From Pirellulales bacterium (lineage in GTDB: Bacteria > Planctomycetota > Planctomycetia > Pirellulales > JANQPP01): 64,000 bases of DNA. Where the stretch lies: the NCBI GenBank assembly GCA_028289405.1, contig JANQPP010000026.1:44970-108969 (forward strand), written 5' to 3'. Positions 43,186 to 52,427 of the stretch are shown here, piece after piece. The first letter of the stretch is position 1, and every line of letters starts with the position of its first letter. The notes under the pieces were generated by a model. That model saw only the letters and a program-made list of their open reading frames with translations. It made no database searches and was not told the origin of the DNA. The translations under genes were made by a program, and so were the position numbers.

Positions 43186-44157
43186 CTACTCGGACAAGTT
43201 GCCGAAACGCAGCGTGACATGAGCCGACCAAGATTCGCCCGGCTCCAAAACGCGCAGTCCGGTTTCGTGCCGCTGTTCGCGAAGGTGAAACGCATCGGGA
43301 ACACAAGTGTAAGGCTCGATGCAAATCGCCTCACGATGCGGCGGGTTGTAGACCACGCATTCACGGAACGCTTCCGCGAAGCGGATCTCAATCCCCAATC
43401 CCGAGCCAGGCTCACGAACCGTGGCTCGTACTTCTCCGTCGGTGCTCGCCAGTCCCGTGAAGACATCGTCGAATTGAGTCTTCGAGAAGGGTACGCCTTG
43501 GGCCAGCTTGCCACGTTCGCTGGCTGGTAACACGCGGCCCGTGGGCAACAGTTCATCCAATTCCCAGTAGCTTTCCACCGGCACTTGGACGCGAGGATTC
43601 ACGTCTCGCACGAAATGGGCGCCCGGCAAGCGGAAGTAGGGGTGAAGGCCCAATCCGAAGGGCAGGCGATCCTCGCCGGGGTTGTCCACGGCAAACTGGG
43701 TGTGCAATTGGTCTCCGGCGATCTCGTACGTGGCCGCCAGTCGGAAATCGGCGGGCCACAGGCCGAGTATTTCCGGCGCGTCTTGGGACGCCTGGAATTC
43801 AGCATGAATCTTGGCTTCCAACTGTTCGGTGACCCGCCAAGGCCGGTCGAGCACGAAGCCGTGAATCGCGTTTCCCTTTCCGTCTCCGGTGGGGAGTGAG
43901 AAATCCTTGCCCTCGAAGGAGAATTTCCCCTGGCGAATGCGGCCGGGAAATGGAAAGAGGATCGGGATGCCGCTACCGGAGGCGCGTTGCGACCCGTCTT
44001 CGAAGCCAGGCGCGGCCCAGAGCACTTCATGCATGGCTTCTTCGACCGGTACCTGCCAGCGAAAGCAATTGAAACCGAAGCCGGTGTGCACCTCGGCCTG
44101 GGATCCATGCCGAGGATCGCGAATCGTGGCAATGGGGGAGTCCGTGCTGTGTATCAT
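43186..44157 (-). CDS. Aldose 1-epimerase family protein
   Basis: 323 residues from ATG 44157. The galactose-mutarotase fold with conserved GIPILFPFPGRI, the His in GNAIHGFVL, the His in GLGLHPYF, and the Glu in AICIEPYT that acts as base. The family interconverts alpha and beta anomers of hexoses or hexose-6-phosphates. Slightly divergent from GalM; the YeaD-like or planctomycete subgroup is possible. Cytoplasmic. Not adjacent to sugar pathway genes. Confidence 0.9.
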   Translation of the reverse strand: MIHSTDSPIATIRDPRHGSQAEVHTGFGFNCFRWQVPVEEAMHEVLWAAPGFEDGSQRASGSGIPILFPFPGRIRQGKFSFEGKDFSLPTGDGKGNAIHGFVLDRPWRVTEQLEAKIHAEFQASQDAPEILGLWPADFRLAATYEIAGDQLHTQFAVDNPGEDRLPFGLGLHPYFRLPGAHFVRDVNPRVQVPVESYWELDELLPTGRVLPASERGKLAQGVPFSKTQFDDVFTGLASTDGEVRATVREPGSGLGIEIRFAEAFRECVVYNPPHREAICIEPYTCVPDAFHLREQRHETGLRVLEPGESWSAHVTLRFGNLSE

Positions 44158-44244
44158 ATTCCCTGTCCTGCGAGAGAGCGGAACCGTTTGTACCGGGTCC
44201 GCAAGATAGGAAGCAAAACAGGGGAACGCAACCCATGGCCCGGC

Positions 44245-45255
44245 TCAGGGCAGGCCGCGAATCTCCTCGGCGGGTAGCACCGCCACAGGAGGCCTTGGTG
44301 TTCCGGTGTGTTGCCGGCGGAGGCGATCCACCGTCAGCGTCATGACGAAGATTACGCCGCCGAGCAGGAGTAGCGTCCGCAGCACTCCTTTCCGTGTGAC
44401 GCCACCAAATGCTGCATGGGCCGCGCCCTGTAGCAACACGAAATAGCCAAGCAGCGAAACGGCGAACAGTGAGGTGGCCAGAAGATCTTCCCCCATGAGC
44501 GCTTGTTGTTCCGCCGCGGGGAGCCGCGTCAACACGAGCAGCCCGACCAGCCCCTGCAGCAAGCTGGGGAGCAACACCCACCAGGCTCCCAAGCGGACGG
44601 TTGCCGCGCTGGATGTTTCGGTCAGCTCCAATCTCTGCCGCGCGGTGAATGCGGCATCGAACATGAGCCATCCGCCTGCCGTCGCCAATGCCGCCACCAC
44701 ATGATGCAGCCCGAGCATGACGACATACGGGTCAAATCGCAGTTCACGCAGCGTGGCCGCGTCGAACACGATTTCCGCGGGTACACCCTGGGATGCCAAG
44801 TGGCTCAGGGCGACGAACAGCGCGGGAAAGTGATACAGCAGGTTCGTACTGGACAGAACCGCCAGCGCCGCCACGCTCCAGCGGCGCGGGCGAGAAGTTG
44901 GTCGATCTGGCCGGCAGAACGGAATGGCCAGTGCCACGCAAATCGCGGAGAAGGCCAATTCGGACGCGATGAAGGCGTAGCGTATTGAAGGAAGGCGGCG
45001 AAAGATCTCCATCAGCGGCGAGTCGGCCTCGAACATGAGCAAACCGACAAGTACGCCACCTAACAGCATTCCCACCACGAGCGCGATCAGGCTTACTACA
45101 AGTTGCCTCCGCGCCAGACGCGCGGCTGCTCCCTCTGGCAGATGCCGCTCGCGAAACAGCAGCCAGGCAGCCAACAGCGGCAACGCGGAAGCCGTATTCA
45201 CGCACAGCAAGTGGGGAAACAAGATCAGCATCGATGCCCAGGCAGCCAACGTCAC
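44245..45255 (-). CDS. Multi-span inner membrane protein of unknown family
   Basis: 336 residues with a GTG start at 45255 and GGAGGG upstream. About eight hydrophobic helices are visible, for example ASMLILFPHLLCVNTASALPLL, LVVSLIALVVGMLLGGVLVGLL, FIASELAFSAICVALAIPF, LGLHHVVAALATAGGWLMFD and LLATSLFAVSLLGYFVLLQG. Several conserved-looking His within helices (FPHLL, YHFPALFVALSH, LGLHHVV, AAHAAFG) recall haem-binding quinol-linked proteins, but this is only a resemblance. Divergent from the M14-S9 fusion. No function assigned. Confidence 0.75.
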   Translation of the reverse strand: MTLAAWASMLILFPHLLCVNTASALPLLAAWLLFRERHLPEGAAARLARRQLVVSLIALVVGMLLGGVLVGLLMFEADSPLMEIFRRLPSIRYAFIASELAFSAICVALAIPFCRPDRPTSRPRRWSVAALAVLSSTNLLYHFPALFVALSHLASQGVPAEIVFDAATLRELRFDPYVVMLGLHHVVAALATAGGWLMFDAAFTARQRLELTETSSAATVRLGAWWVLLPSLLQGLVGLLVLTRLPAAEQQALMGEDLLATSLFAVSLLGYFVLLQGAAHAAFGGVTRKGVLRTLLLLGGVIFVMTLTVDRLRRQHTGTPRPPVAVLPAEEIRGLP

Positions 45256-45444
45256 TCGACGGCCCTCCTTTTGCGTTTCACCCTGTCAACGTGGCCGATA
45301 AGGCGATTATTCCCTGGATGTGCGGGAAACATGTTGCGAAATTCGATTTGCACGGTGGCAGTCACTGGCACATATTTTCAAGAGGTCGAATGTTTGCTTC
45401 GTCCTCTTTGCGACTGTGATAATTTTTGCCCCTCCGGAACTCAC

Positions 45445-48400
45445 ATGCCCGTCAAACAGCGTACTTCCATTCTGGCACGAGCCGCCCGGTTTGTCGCCCT
45501 CGTCTCACTGACAATCTCCTTCTCGTTTGCCAACGGATTTCAAGCTCAGGCAGAGGATGCGGAATCAACGTCCGCCTCTGCTGGGAGCATCCGGTATGCC
45601 AAGCTGCACGCGCGATTGAAACAAATCTGCGAAGATGCCGCGAACCTCTCGCTCGTCGAACTGGGGGACTCGGTGGAAGGCCGCCCGTTGGTCGCGGTCC
45701 GTGTGAATGGAAATGGTCCAGACAAGGCGGAACAGGATGAGCCCGTTCGGGTCTGGTGCCTGGCTAATGTCCATCCGCATGATTCGGCAGGCATCGAGGG
45801 TGTGCTGCAATGGCTGGAACAACATGTTTTGAATGAAACTGAGTCTCTGCCGGCGGGCATCGAAGCCTGGCTCGTACCCTGTGCGAATCCTGACATGCAT
45901 GCACGCTTACGGGGACAGACGCTCCCAGAGCAGCTCCCGCCCGCGCTCGCCGGCTACATGCTGGGAAACGCCCAAGGCCGCGATCTGGCGGCGGACATGC
46001 CCGCGCTCGAGACGCCGGAAATGCAGGCGCTGGCACGCCAATGGAAGACCGCTCCGCCCGATCTGCTGATCAACGTGGAGGCTTTTCGCGATGTCATCGA
46101 TGTGGACTCCGCCAACACATCGGGATCCATCCTTTTCGTGCCGACCTATGCGCCGCCCTGGAAGAGCTTGGGGCGTTGGTTCGTGGAAGATCTGCTCGCT
46201 GGCATCATGACTGCGGATTTCGATGCGGCGATTCCACTCTTCGATGCCGCCACACATCGCGACGTTCCCGCCTGGCGAGGACGAGAAATCGCCGAATATG
46301 GTGCCCTGCGGGGCGCGCTCGCCGTTTCTCTTGTTGTACAACGCAAAGCATCGCCTCAGGTCGTCTCCGGCTTCGTGCAGGAATTGTTGTCCCGTGTTTC
46401 CCGGCATCAGGAGACGCTGCGCGAGCGGCGAGCGCAAGCGCGGCGCGAGATCACGGAAGCAGGCACGTCACCTCGCGTGGGAGATCGGCTCCGCGTGGCC
46501 CCCGTGCTCGATCCTGACCGGGAACATGATGATGCGGAAGTAGACATGGATCGCGACGAGCCCGTCGAAGTTACGCGTCCCTTCGGCTATTTGCTGCCAG
46601 CGGATGAAGTGCGGGCGATCGACCGCCTGCTTTGGCACGGGATTCAGGTGGCACGCCTCACCGACGATACCCACCTCACGGTGGAAACGTATATGGTGCA
46701 GGGTATCAAGCAGGCCAGTTCGCCCGTCGATCAGGCGCCCGTCACGACCGTCGAATCGCTTCCCAAAGAAACCGAATACAAAGCGGCGCCCGGCACCTTT
46801 TTCATTCCCACCGGCCAACCGCTGGGACAGCTCGTGGTCCACTTGCTAGAACCCGAGGCCGACTTAGGGCTCACAAGGCATCGATTCTTCGATCAGTCGC
46901 TGCGAGAAGACAGCCCGCATCCTGTGAGAAGGCTGCTCGCGCCGATCTCTCTTTCCACATCCGATGTCGAACGCGTTGAACCGGCACGGCGGCTCGAACT
47001 GGATGACATTTACGATCCCCAGCGGATGCTCCCTTTTTTGAAGGCGGGACCGCAAACGCCTACATGGATCGAAGGTAGCAACGCCTACGTCCGTCGAGAA
47101 AAGAACGCTCTCCTACGGGTCGAAGCAGAGACCGGTTTCGCGGAATTGCTCTACGAACCGGCGAGTTTTGCCCACGCCTTACGCGAGGCCACCGGAGACG
47201 ACGAGTGGACGGAGGAAAATCTGCCCAACCTGCGGCTCAACCCTCCAGCCAGCGCCGGGCTATTTACCGTAAAAGAAGATTTCTATCTCTGGCGATTTGA
47301 GACGGAATCCTTGACCCGGCTTACGTCCTTTCCCGGACGAAAATGGCTGGCCACCTTCAGCCCCAATGGCCGTTGGCTCGCTTTCGTGCACGAGCACAAT
47401 CTGTGGACCATCGACCTCCAGACTCAGCAAGCCCGGCAATTGACGACCGAGGGAAATGCCCATTTGTTATGCGGAGAGCTCGACTGGGTCTATCAGGAGG
47501 AAATCTACGGGCGAGGGAATTTTCGCGGCTACTGGTGGAGCCCCGACTCGCGGCGCATCGCCTTTCTTCAATCGGATGAAACCGATGTACCGACCTACAT
47601 CCTTACCGACGACGTGCCCGTGGACCAAGTCGTGGAAAAGGTGGCCTACCCCAAATCAGGCGATCCGCTACCGAAGGTACGGCTGGGAATCATTTCCCCC
47701 CTCGGTGGCGATCCGCGCTGGGTGCGTCATCCTAAATACGAGCTGCACGAACATTTGATTGTCCGCGTGGGCTGGACGCCCGACAGCCGCCACGTCGCTT
47801 ATCAGGTGCAAGACCGCCCGCAAACCTGGCTCGATCTCCGCACGGCGGAAGCTGCCAGCGGAACAAGCCGCCGCGTACTCCGTGAGGAGAGCCCTGCTTG
47901 GGTGGCGGTGTTGGACGAGCCGCACTGGCTCCGCGACGGTTCTTTCCTGTGGTTGAGCGACCGTTCCGGCCAGCGGCACGTGTATCACATCGATGCGAAT
48001 GGCCAAACGGTCCGCCAGCTCACCGCCGGTGACGGCGACGTACAAACGTTGCATGGCCTCGATGCGGAAGAAACCTGGGCCTACTTCTCCGCCGCATGGG
48101 GCACGCAACGTGCCGTGCATTTTTATCGCGTACCGCTGGATGGCGGTTCGACCGAGCGGCTGACCGCGCAGGGGATGGACCATCGCGTTTCGCCCGATCG
48201 CGAATACCGCTATTTCGTCGATCGGCGGAGCCACCTCCACGCGCCGCCGGAAACCCACCTATTCCGCTGCAATGGAACCTATTTGCATGCGGTCGATCCA
48301 CAAGCCGCGGACCATTTGCACTATTACCGCATGGCATCGCCGGAATTTCTGGAGGTCTCGGCCCAGGACGGAGAACCTTTGCCAAGCATGCTGCTTCCTC

Positions 48401-49095
48401 CCTTGGACTTCGACCCGGCCAAGAAGTTTCCAGTGCTTTGCTATGTGTATGGGGGTCCCCAGGCACCGGCGGTGTGGAATCGCTGGAGCGGCAAGCGGCA
48501 TCTTTGGCACCACCTGCTTTCGCGGCACGGATTCGGTATCTGGACGATGGACAACCGGGCATCCGGCACGCGGGGCATCCGGCACGCGTGGACCATTCAC
48601 CACCGCATGGGACGGCAGGAATTGGAGGACTTGGAAGATAGTCTCGACGCGCTTCTCGCCCGAGGCGGGGCCGACCCCCAACGCATCGGGCTTTGGGGCT
48701 GGAGCTACGGCGGGTACCTGACCGCGTATGCCCTCACGCACTCAAAGAAATTCGCCTTCGGAATATCCGGCGCGCCGGTCACCGATTGGCATAACTACGA
48801 TGCCGTTTACACCGAGCGGTACATGGGTTTGCCGCAAACGAACCAAGAAGGTTACGAGCAAAGCTCCGTGGTCCAGGCCGCCGAGCATCTGCATGGGCGG
48901 CTGTTGCTCATCCACGGTAACATCGATGACAACGTCCATCCCAGCAACACGTGGCAGTTCGTGGAAGCCATGCAAAACGCCGGAAAATCCTTCGAACTGA
49001 TGCTCTATCCTCGCAACCGGCACGGCGTCTCACGGCAACAACAGGCCCGCCATTTGGCGGAGCTGATGACCCGGTTCGTGCTGGAGCAAAAGTAG
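45445..49095 (+). CDS. Fusion of a degenerate M14 carboxypeptidase domain and dipeptidyl-peptidase IV (S9)
   Basis: 1216 residues from ATG 45445; the frame opens much earlier (45103) but only overlaps the divergent gene. Signal peptide about 11-37. M14-like domain, about 48-315: LGDSVEGRPL, NVHPHDSAGIEG, WLVPCANPD and YGALRGALAV follow the family order, but the zinc motif is H110-x-x-D113, the second His position holds Glu212 (LINVEAF), and the catalytic Glu is Gln299 (LVVQRK). A linker precedes a DPP IV beta-propeller (DWVYQEEIYGRGNF carries the EE substrate clamp) and the S9 hydrolase domain with Ser1087 (GWSYGG), Asp1161 and His1193. DPP IV removes N-terminal X-Pro dipeptides. Predicted periplasmic. 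Confidence 0.9.
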   Translation: MPVKQRTSILARAARFVALVSLTISFSFANGFQAQAEDAESTSASAGSIRYAKLHARLKQICEDAANLSLVELGDSVEGRPLVAVRVNGNGPDKAEQDEPVRVWCLANVHPHDSAGIEGVLQWLEQHVLNETESLPAGIEAWLVPCANPDMHARLRGQTLPEQLPPALAGYMLGNAQGRDLAADMPALETPEMQALARQWKTAPPDLLINVEAFRDVIDVDSANTSGSILFVPTYAPPWKSLGRWFVEDLLAGIMTADFDAAIPLFDAATHRDVPAWRGREIAEYGALRGALAVSLVVQRKASPQVVSGFVQELLSRVSRHQETLRERRAQARREITEAGTSPRVGDRLRVAPVLDPDREHDDAEVDMDRDEPVEVTRPFGYLLPADEVRAIDRLLWHGIQVARLTDDTHLTVETYMVQGIKQASSPVDQAPVTTVESLPKETEYKAAPGTFFIPTGQPLGQLVVHLLEPEADLGLTRHRFFDQSLREDSPHPVRRLLAPISLSTSDVERVEPARRLELDDIYDPQRMLPFLKAGPQTPTWIEGSNAYVRREKNALLRVEAETGFAELLYEPASFAHALREATGDDEWTEENLPNLRLNPPASAGLFTVKEDFYLWRFETESLTRLTSFPGRKWLATFSPNGRWLAFVHEHNLWTIDLQTQQARQLTTEGNAHLLCGELDWVYQEEIYGRGNFRGYWWSPDSRRIAFLQSDETDVPTYILTDDVPVDQVVEKVAYPKSGDPLPKVRLGIISPLGGDPRWVRHPKYELHEHLIVRVGWTPDSRHVAYQVQDRPQTWLDLRTAEAASGTSRRVLREESPAWVAVLDEPHWLRDGSFLWLSDRSGQRHVYHIDANGQTVRQLTAGDGDVQTLHGLDAEETWAYFSAAWGTQRAVHFYRVPLDGGSTERLTAQGMDHRVSPDREYRYFVDRRSHLHAPPETHLFRCNGTYLHAVDPQAADHLHYYRMASPEFLEVSAQDGEPLPSMLLPPLDFDPAKKFPVLCYVYGGPQAPAVWNRWSGKRHLWHHLLSRHGFGIWTMDNRASGTRGIRHAWTIHHRMGRQELEDLEDSLDALLARGGADPQRIGLWGWSYGGYLTAYALTHSKKFAFGISGAPVTDWHNYDAVYTERYMGLPQTNQEGYEQSSVVQAAEHLHGRLLLIHGNIDDNVHPSNTWQFVEAMQNAGKSFELMLYPRNRHGVSRQQQARHLAELMTRFVLEQK

Positions 49096-49148
49096 AAGGG
49101 TTTGGAAGCGAATTGACGAATCAAGACATCCACGCGCCGCGAAAGAAC

Positions 49149-50066
49149 ATGTCCGCCACCTCCGAGGAAAGCGTTTCCAAACGCGAACGGAGGGTCTCGC
49201 GGAAACGTTCGCTCATCGCCAGCGGCGTGATGTTGTGTGGCCTGGCACTGGTCCCCTGGATGGTTGGCGGAAGTCTAGTCACTCCTCATAACCAAACGAA
49301 GCTCGAAGTTCCCCAGGATTTAGCGGTCGAACCTGCCACGATCTCCAGCCAATCGGGAACATCCTTGGCAGCCTGGTACATTCCCGCCGAAGCCGCGACA
49401 TCCACCATCGTGCTGGTGCATCCGCTGCACGGCTCGCGGAGTGTGATGTTGGATCGGGCACGGATTTTTCATCAATCCGGCCATGCCGTGGTGATGATCG
49501 ATCTGCAAGCTCATGGCGAGTCGCCGGGCGAAGCGATTACCATGGGACACCTTGAACGGCACGACGTGGCCGCCGCCGTGGAGTTCGCGCGAAAGCGAAA
49601 CCCGGAGCATCGCATCGCGGTCGTGGGTTGGTCGCTAGGAGGTGCCGCGGCGGTTCTGGCGTCGCCGCTCGGTATCGATGCCTTGGTGCTCGAGTCGGTC
49701 TATCCCACCATCAGCCAGGCGGTGGAGAATCGAATTGAGATGCGGCTCGGTTCGCTGGCCGCCGCGGCCGCGACGCCGCTGTTATTGTGGCAACTGAAGC
49801 CTCGGCTCGGCATTACCCGCGCGGACTTGCGGCCGATTGAAAAGATCGGCGCGGTCGGCTGTCCGGTGCTAATCATCAGCGGGAACCAAGACCGGCGTAC
49901 GACGCTCGAAGAGACGCAAGCCCTATTCGCGGCCGCGGCTGAACCGAAGAAACTTGCCGTGATCGCCGGGGCTGGCCACTGCGACTTGCTCGCCTTTCGC
50001 CCGGAAGCCTACCGCCGACACGTGCTCGAGTTTCTCAACCGACATCTGCGCGGCACTTTCGAATGA
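49149..50066 (+). CDS. Alpha/beta hydrolase with N-terminal membrane anchor
   Basis: 305 residues from ATG 49149, 53 bases after the fusion gene. Transmembrane helix near residues 23-42 (SLIASGVMLCGLALVPWMVG). The hydrolase core has STIVLVHPLHGSRSV, MIDLQAHGESPGE, nucleophile elbow GWSLGG, ISGNQDRRTT (Asp) and GAGHCDLL (His), an intact triad of the Abhydrolase/BEM46-like type. Substrate unknown. Same strand and close spacing suggest it is co-transcribed with the peptidase. Confidence 0.87.
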   Translation: MSATSEESVSKRERRVSRKRSLIASGVMLCGLALVPWMVGGSLVTPHNQTKLEVPQDLAVEPATISSQSGTSLAAWYIPAEAATSTIVLVHPLHGSRSVMLDRARIFHQSGHAVVMIDLQAHGESPGEAITMGHLERHDVAAAVEFARKRNPEHRIAVVGWSLGGAAAVLASPLGIDALVLESVYPTISQAVENRIEMRLGSLAAAAATPLLLWQLKPRLGITRADLRPIEKIGAVGCPVLIISGNQDRRTTLEETQALFAAAAEPKKLAVIAGAGHCDLLAFRPEAYRRHVLEFLNRHLRGTFE

Positions 50067-50317
50067 CCTCCCATGAAAACCGACCAGATCGGGTATGCCG
50101 AGGCACGCCGTTGCTCGGTCCCTCAGTCGATGCGTCCCGACCAAACGTGACTTTCCGATCGTACATCGCCACGCCGTAACAGGTGAAACCCAAGTCTGAG
50201 GACGGAAGCGGAGCCAGGGCGATCAGGAGCAGGCAATTATTCAGCTTTCGCATGGCGACGTGTGAGAAAACCGCCATTACTGGACGATGACATCGCCATA
50301 CCCTGGAGATGTCCCCT

Positions 50318-50863
50318 TCAAGTAGCCGGCCAGAGCACTGCGAAGATCAGCCCCGTGGCCACCGCGTAGGCCGCGCCGTCCACCAGGTCCATCGCCACGC
50401 GGCGGCGAAACCAGAAGACTCCGGGGAATTGGCCGGCGCAGTGGGTCAGTAGCTCCGCCGTGGTCACGAACTGAAACACCCGTAAGAACGACTCACCCCT
50501 CGGAAGACCAAGCGACGCCAGATAGCCAATCACGAAGGCCGCCACGAAGAAAAAGGCGAGCGTGAGGGCGATGTTCACGCCCATGTTCGGTGGAGAGGGC
50601 CAGAGCACGAGCATGCCCCGGCATTTGGCCTGTTTGCGCTGAAAGACCTCGCCTTTTACCTCCTGCATGTCATGCGTGTGAGGGAACAGGTATTGGTCCG
50701 CCGCGACTCCTTTCTCATCCAGCCAGTTTTGGAATTCATCCTCGACCGGGAGCCTTTTCCATTCCGGTTTGTGATGCGGCAGCAGCATCCACGCCACGGT
50801 GCTCAACACGTGCGTCGCCAGCCCGGACAAGAGTATCGGCAGCCACAAGTCGAAGACGGTCAT
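50318..50863 (-). CDS. Membrane protein of unknown function
   Basis: 181 residues from ATG 50863, with GGGAG upstream. Transmembrane helices near 6-24 (LPILLSGLATHVLSTVAWMLL), 95-118 and two near the C-terminus (FQFVTTAELLTHCAGQFPGVFWF; AYAVATGLIFAVLWP). The loop carries HHKPEWKRLPVEDEFQNWL and a His-rich HTHDMQE. I recognise no family. Follows the DUF1501 gene on the same strand after 60 bases, a possible operon. Confidence 0.7.
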   Translation of the reverse strand: MTVFDLWLPILLSGLATHVLSTVAWMLLPHHKPEWKRLPVEDEFQNWLDEKGVAADQYLFPHTHDMQEVKGEVFQRKQAKCRGMLVLWPSPPNMGVNIALTLAFFFVAAFVIGYLASLGLPRGESFLRVFQFVTTAELLTHCAGQFPGVFWFRRRVAMDLVDGAAYAVATGLIFAVLWPAT

Positions 50864-50923
50864 GAGTTCAATCTCCCAAAAATGGCAGGACGCCGGATAC
50901 TTCACCCTGGAGTGACGATTCAA

Positions 50924-52384
50924 TCAAGCCAAGAGTTCACGAATCACGTGGGCCGGAAGCACGCCGGTTAAACGTTGGTCGAGCCCCTGGTAAGTGTAAA
51001 TGAAGCGTTCGTGGTCATAGCCGAGTTGATGCAACACCGTGGCGTGGAAGTCCCGGATATGGACTGGATCCCGCACGATGTTGTAGGAGAAGTCGTCCGT
51101 CTCGCCGTAAACCGTGCCCCCCCGGGTACCACCGCCGGCCATCCACATCGTGAAGCAGCGGGGGTGATGGTCGCGGCCGTAATTGGTCTTGGAGAGCCCG
51201 CCTTGGGAATAGATGGTGCGGCCGAATTCGCCCCCCCAAATCACGAGCGTTTCATCGAATAGCCCTCGCTGCTTGAGGTCCTGGATGAGGGCGTGGCAAG
51301 GCTGGTCCACGTCCCGGCATTGGTCGGGCAGACGGCCCGCCACGTTGGCGTGGGTGTCCCAATTGTTGTGGTAGATCTGCACGAAGCGGACGCCCCGTTC
51401 CACCATCCGCCGCGCCAGCAGCGCTGTGTTGGCGAAAGAGCCGGGCTTGTTCACATCCTCCCCATACATGGCGAGCGTCGCCGCGGATTCGCTGGCCATG
51501 TCCGTTAGTTCCGGCACGCTGGACTGCATGCGGAAGGCCAATTCGTACTGCTGGATGCGGGTATGCGTTTCGGGATCTCCCACCAGCTCATAATTCAGCT
51601 CGTTGAGGGCCTTCAGCCCATCGAGCGTGGAACGGCGGACGCTTCTCGGCACGCCGGGGGGATCGTTGATGAACAGGATCGGATCCCCGCTGGTGCGGAA
51701 GGAGGTGGCGGCATGTTCGCCGGGCAGGTAACCGGAGGACCAGAGCCGGGCCGAGATCGCCTGCACTTGTTCCGTATTGGAAGGCCGCGCGATCATCACC
51801 ACGAAGGTCGGCAAATTCTCGTTGAGCGAGCCGAGACCGTACGACATCCACGCTCCCAGGCAGGGCCGTCCGGTGACCTGGTTCCCCGTTTGCATATAGC
51901 TGATGGCCGGCTCGTGATTGATGGCCTCGGTGTGCATGCTGCGGATGAAGACCATGTCATCGGCCATCTTCTTAGTCCAAGGCAGCAGTTCCGAAATCCA
52001 CATCCCGCCTTCGCCGCACTGCTCGAATTGGTATTTCGAAGGGGCAATGGGAAAGCGGGCCTGGCCGGAGGTCATCGTGGTCAGCCGTTGCCCCTGGCGG
52101 ACGGAATCGGGCAGGTCCTTGTCGTACCAGTCTTGCATGACCGGTTTGTAGTCGTACAAGTCCATTTGAGGTGGACCGCCGACCATGTGCAGGTAGATGA
52201 TGTGTTTCACCTGGCCGGGAAAGTGCGTGGGCATGGCGCCGGCGGTGGTTCCCGGAGTGCTGGTCGCCGCCCGCAGAGGAATCTCGCCCAGCGAGGCCAA
52301 AGCGGCCGTTCCTAACAGGTGCGATCCTCGGGCGAAAAAATGCCGCCGCGTGATGTTTTGCCGGAATTCGTCAAACGTGGTCAT
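50924..52384 (-). CDS. DUF1501 protein with Tat signal (sulfatase-superfamily-like)
   Basis: 486 residues from ATG 52384, with GGAG at a spacing of 8. Twin-arginine signal ITRRHFFARGSHLLGTAALASLG at residues 10-33. The DUF1501 body has HIIYLHMVGGPPQMDLYDYKP, ISELLPWTKKMADD, DHHPRCFTMWMAGGG and the C-terminal YDHERFIYTYQGLDQRLTGVLPAHVI. Exported via Tat, so it folds, likely with a metal, in the cytoplasm. Nearly always paired with a DUF1549/DUF1553 cytochrome gene in planctomycetes, as here; function unknown. Confidence 0.95.
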   Translation of the reverse strand: MTTFDEFRQNITRRHFFARGSHLLGTAALASLGEIPLRAATSTPGTTAGAMPTHFPGQVKHIIYLHMVGGPPQMDLYDYKPVMQDWYDKDLPDSVRQGQRLTTMTSGQARFPIAPSKYQFEQCGEGGMWISELLPWTKKMADDMVFIRSMHTEAINHEPAISYMQTGNQVTGRPCLGAWMSYGLGSLNENLPTFVVMIARPSNTEQVQAISARLWSSGYLPGEHAATSFRTSGDPILFINDPPGVPRSVRRSTLDGLKALNELNYELVGDPETHTRIQQYELAFRMQSSVPELTDMASESAATLAMYGEDVNKPGSFANTALLARRMVERGVRFVQIYHNNWDTHANVAGRLPDQCRDVDQPCHALIQDLKQRGLFDETLVIWGGEFGRTIYSQGGLSKTNYGRDHHPRCFTMWMAGGGTRGGTVYGETDDFSYNIVRDPVHIRDFHATVLHQLGYDHERFIYTYQGLDQRLTGVLPAHVIRELLA

Positions 52385-52427
52385 GTTCAATCTCCGTCAA
52401 CTGGCACTTCGCCGAGCACGGGTGAGG

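Noticed and set aside
45103..45444. N-terminal extension of the M14-S9 gene
   Set aside because: Overlaps the divergent membrane protein gene and lacks a signal peptide; ATG 45445 precedes a clear signal sequence.
50035..50277. Possible small secreted protein on the minus strand (80 residues)
   Set aside because: Overlaps the end of the alpha/beta hydrolase gene, has no clear ribosome site and no family resemblance; left unannotated.
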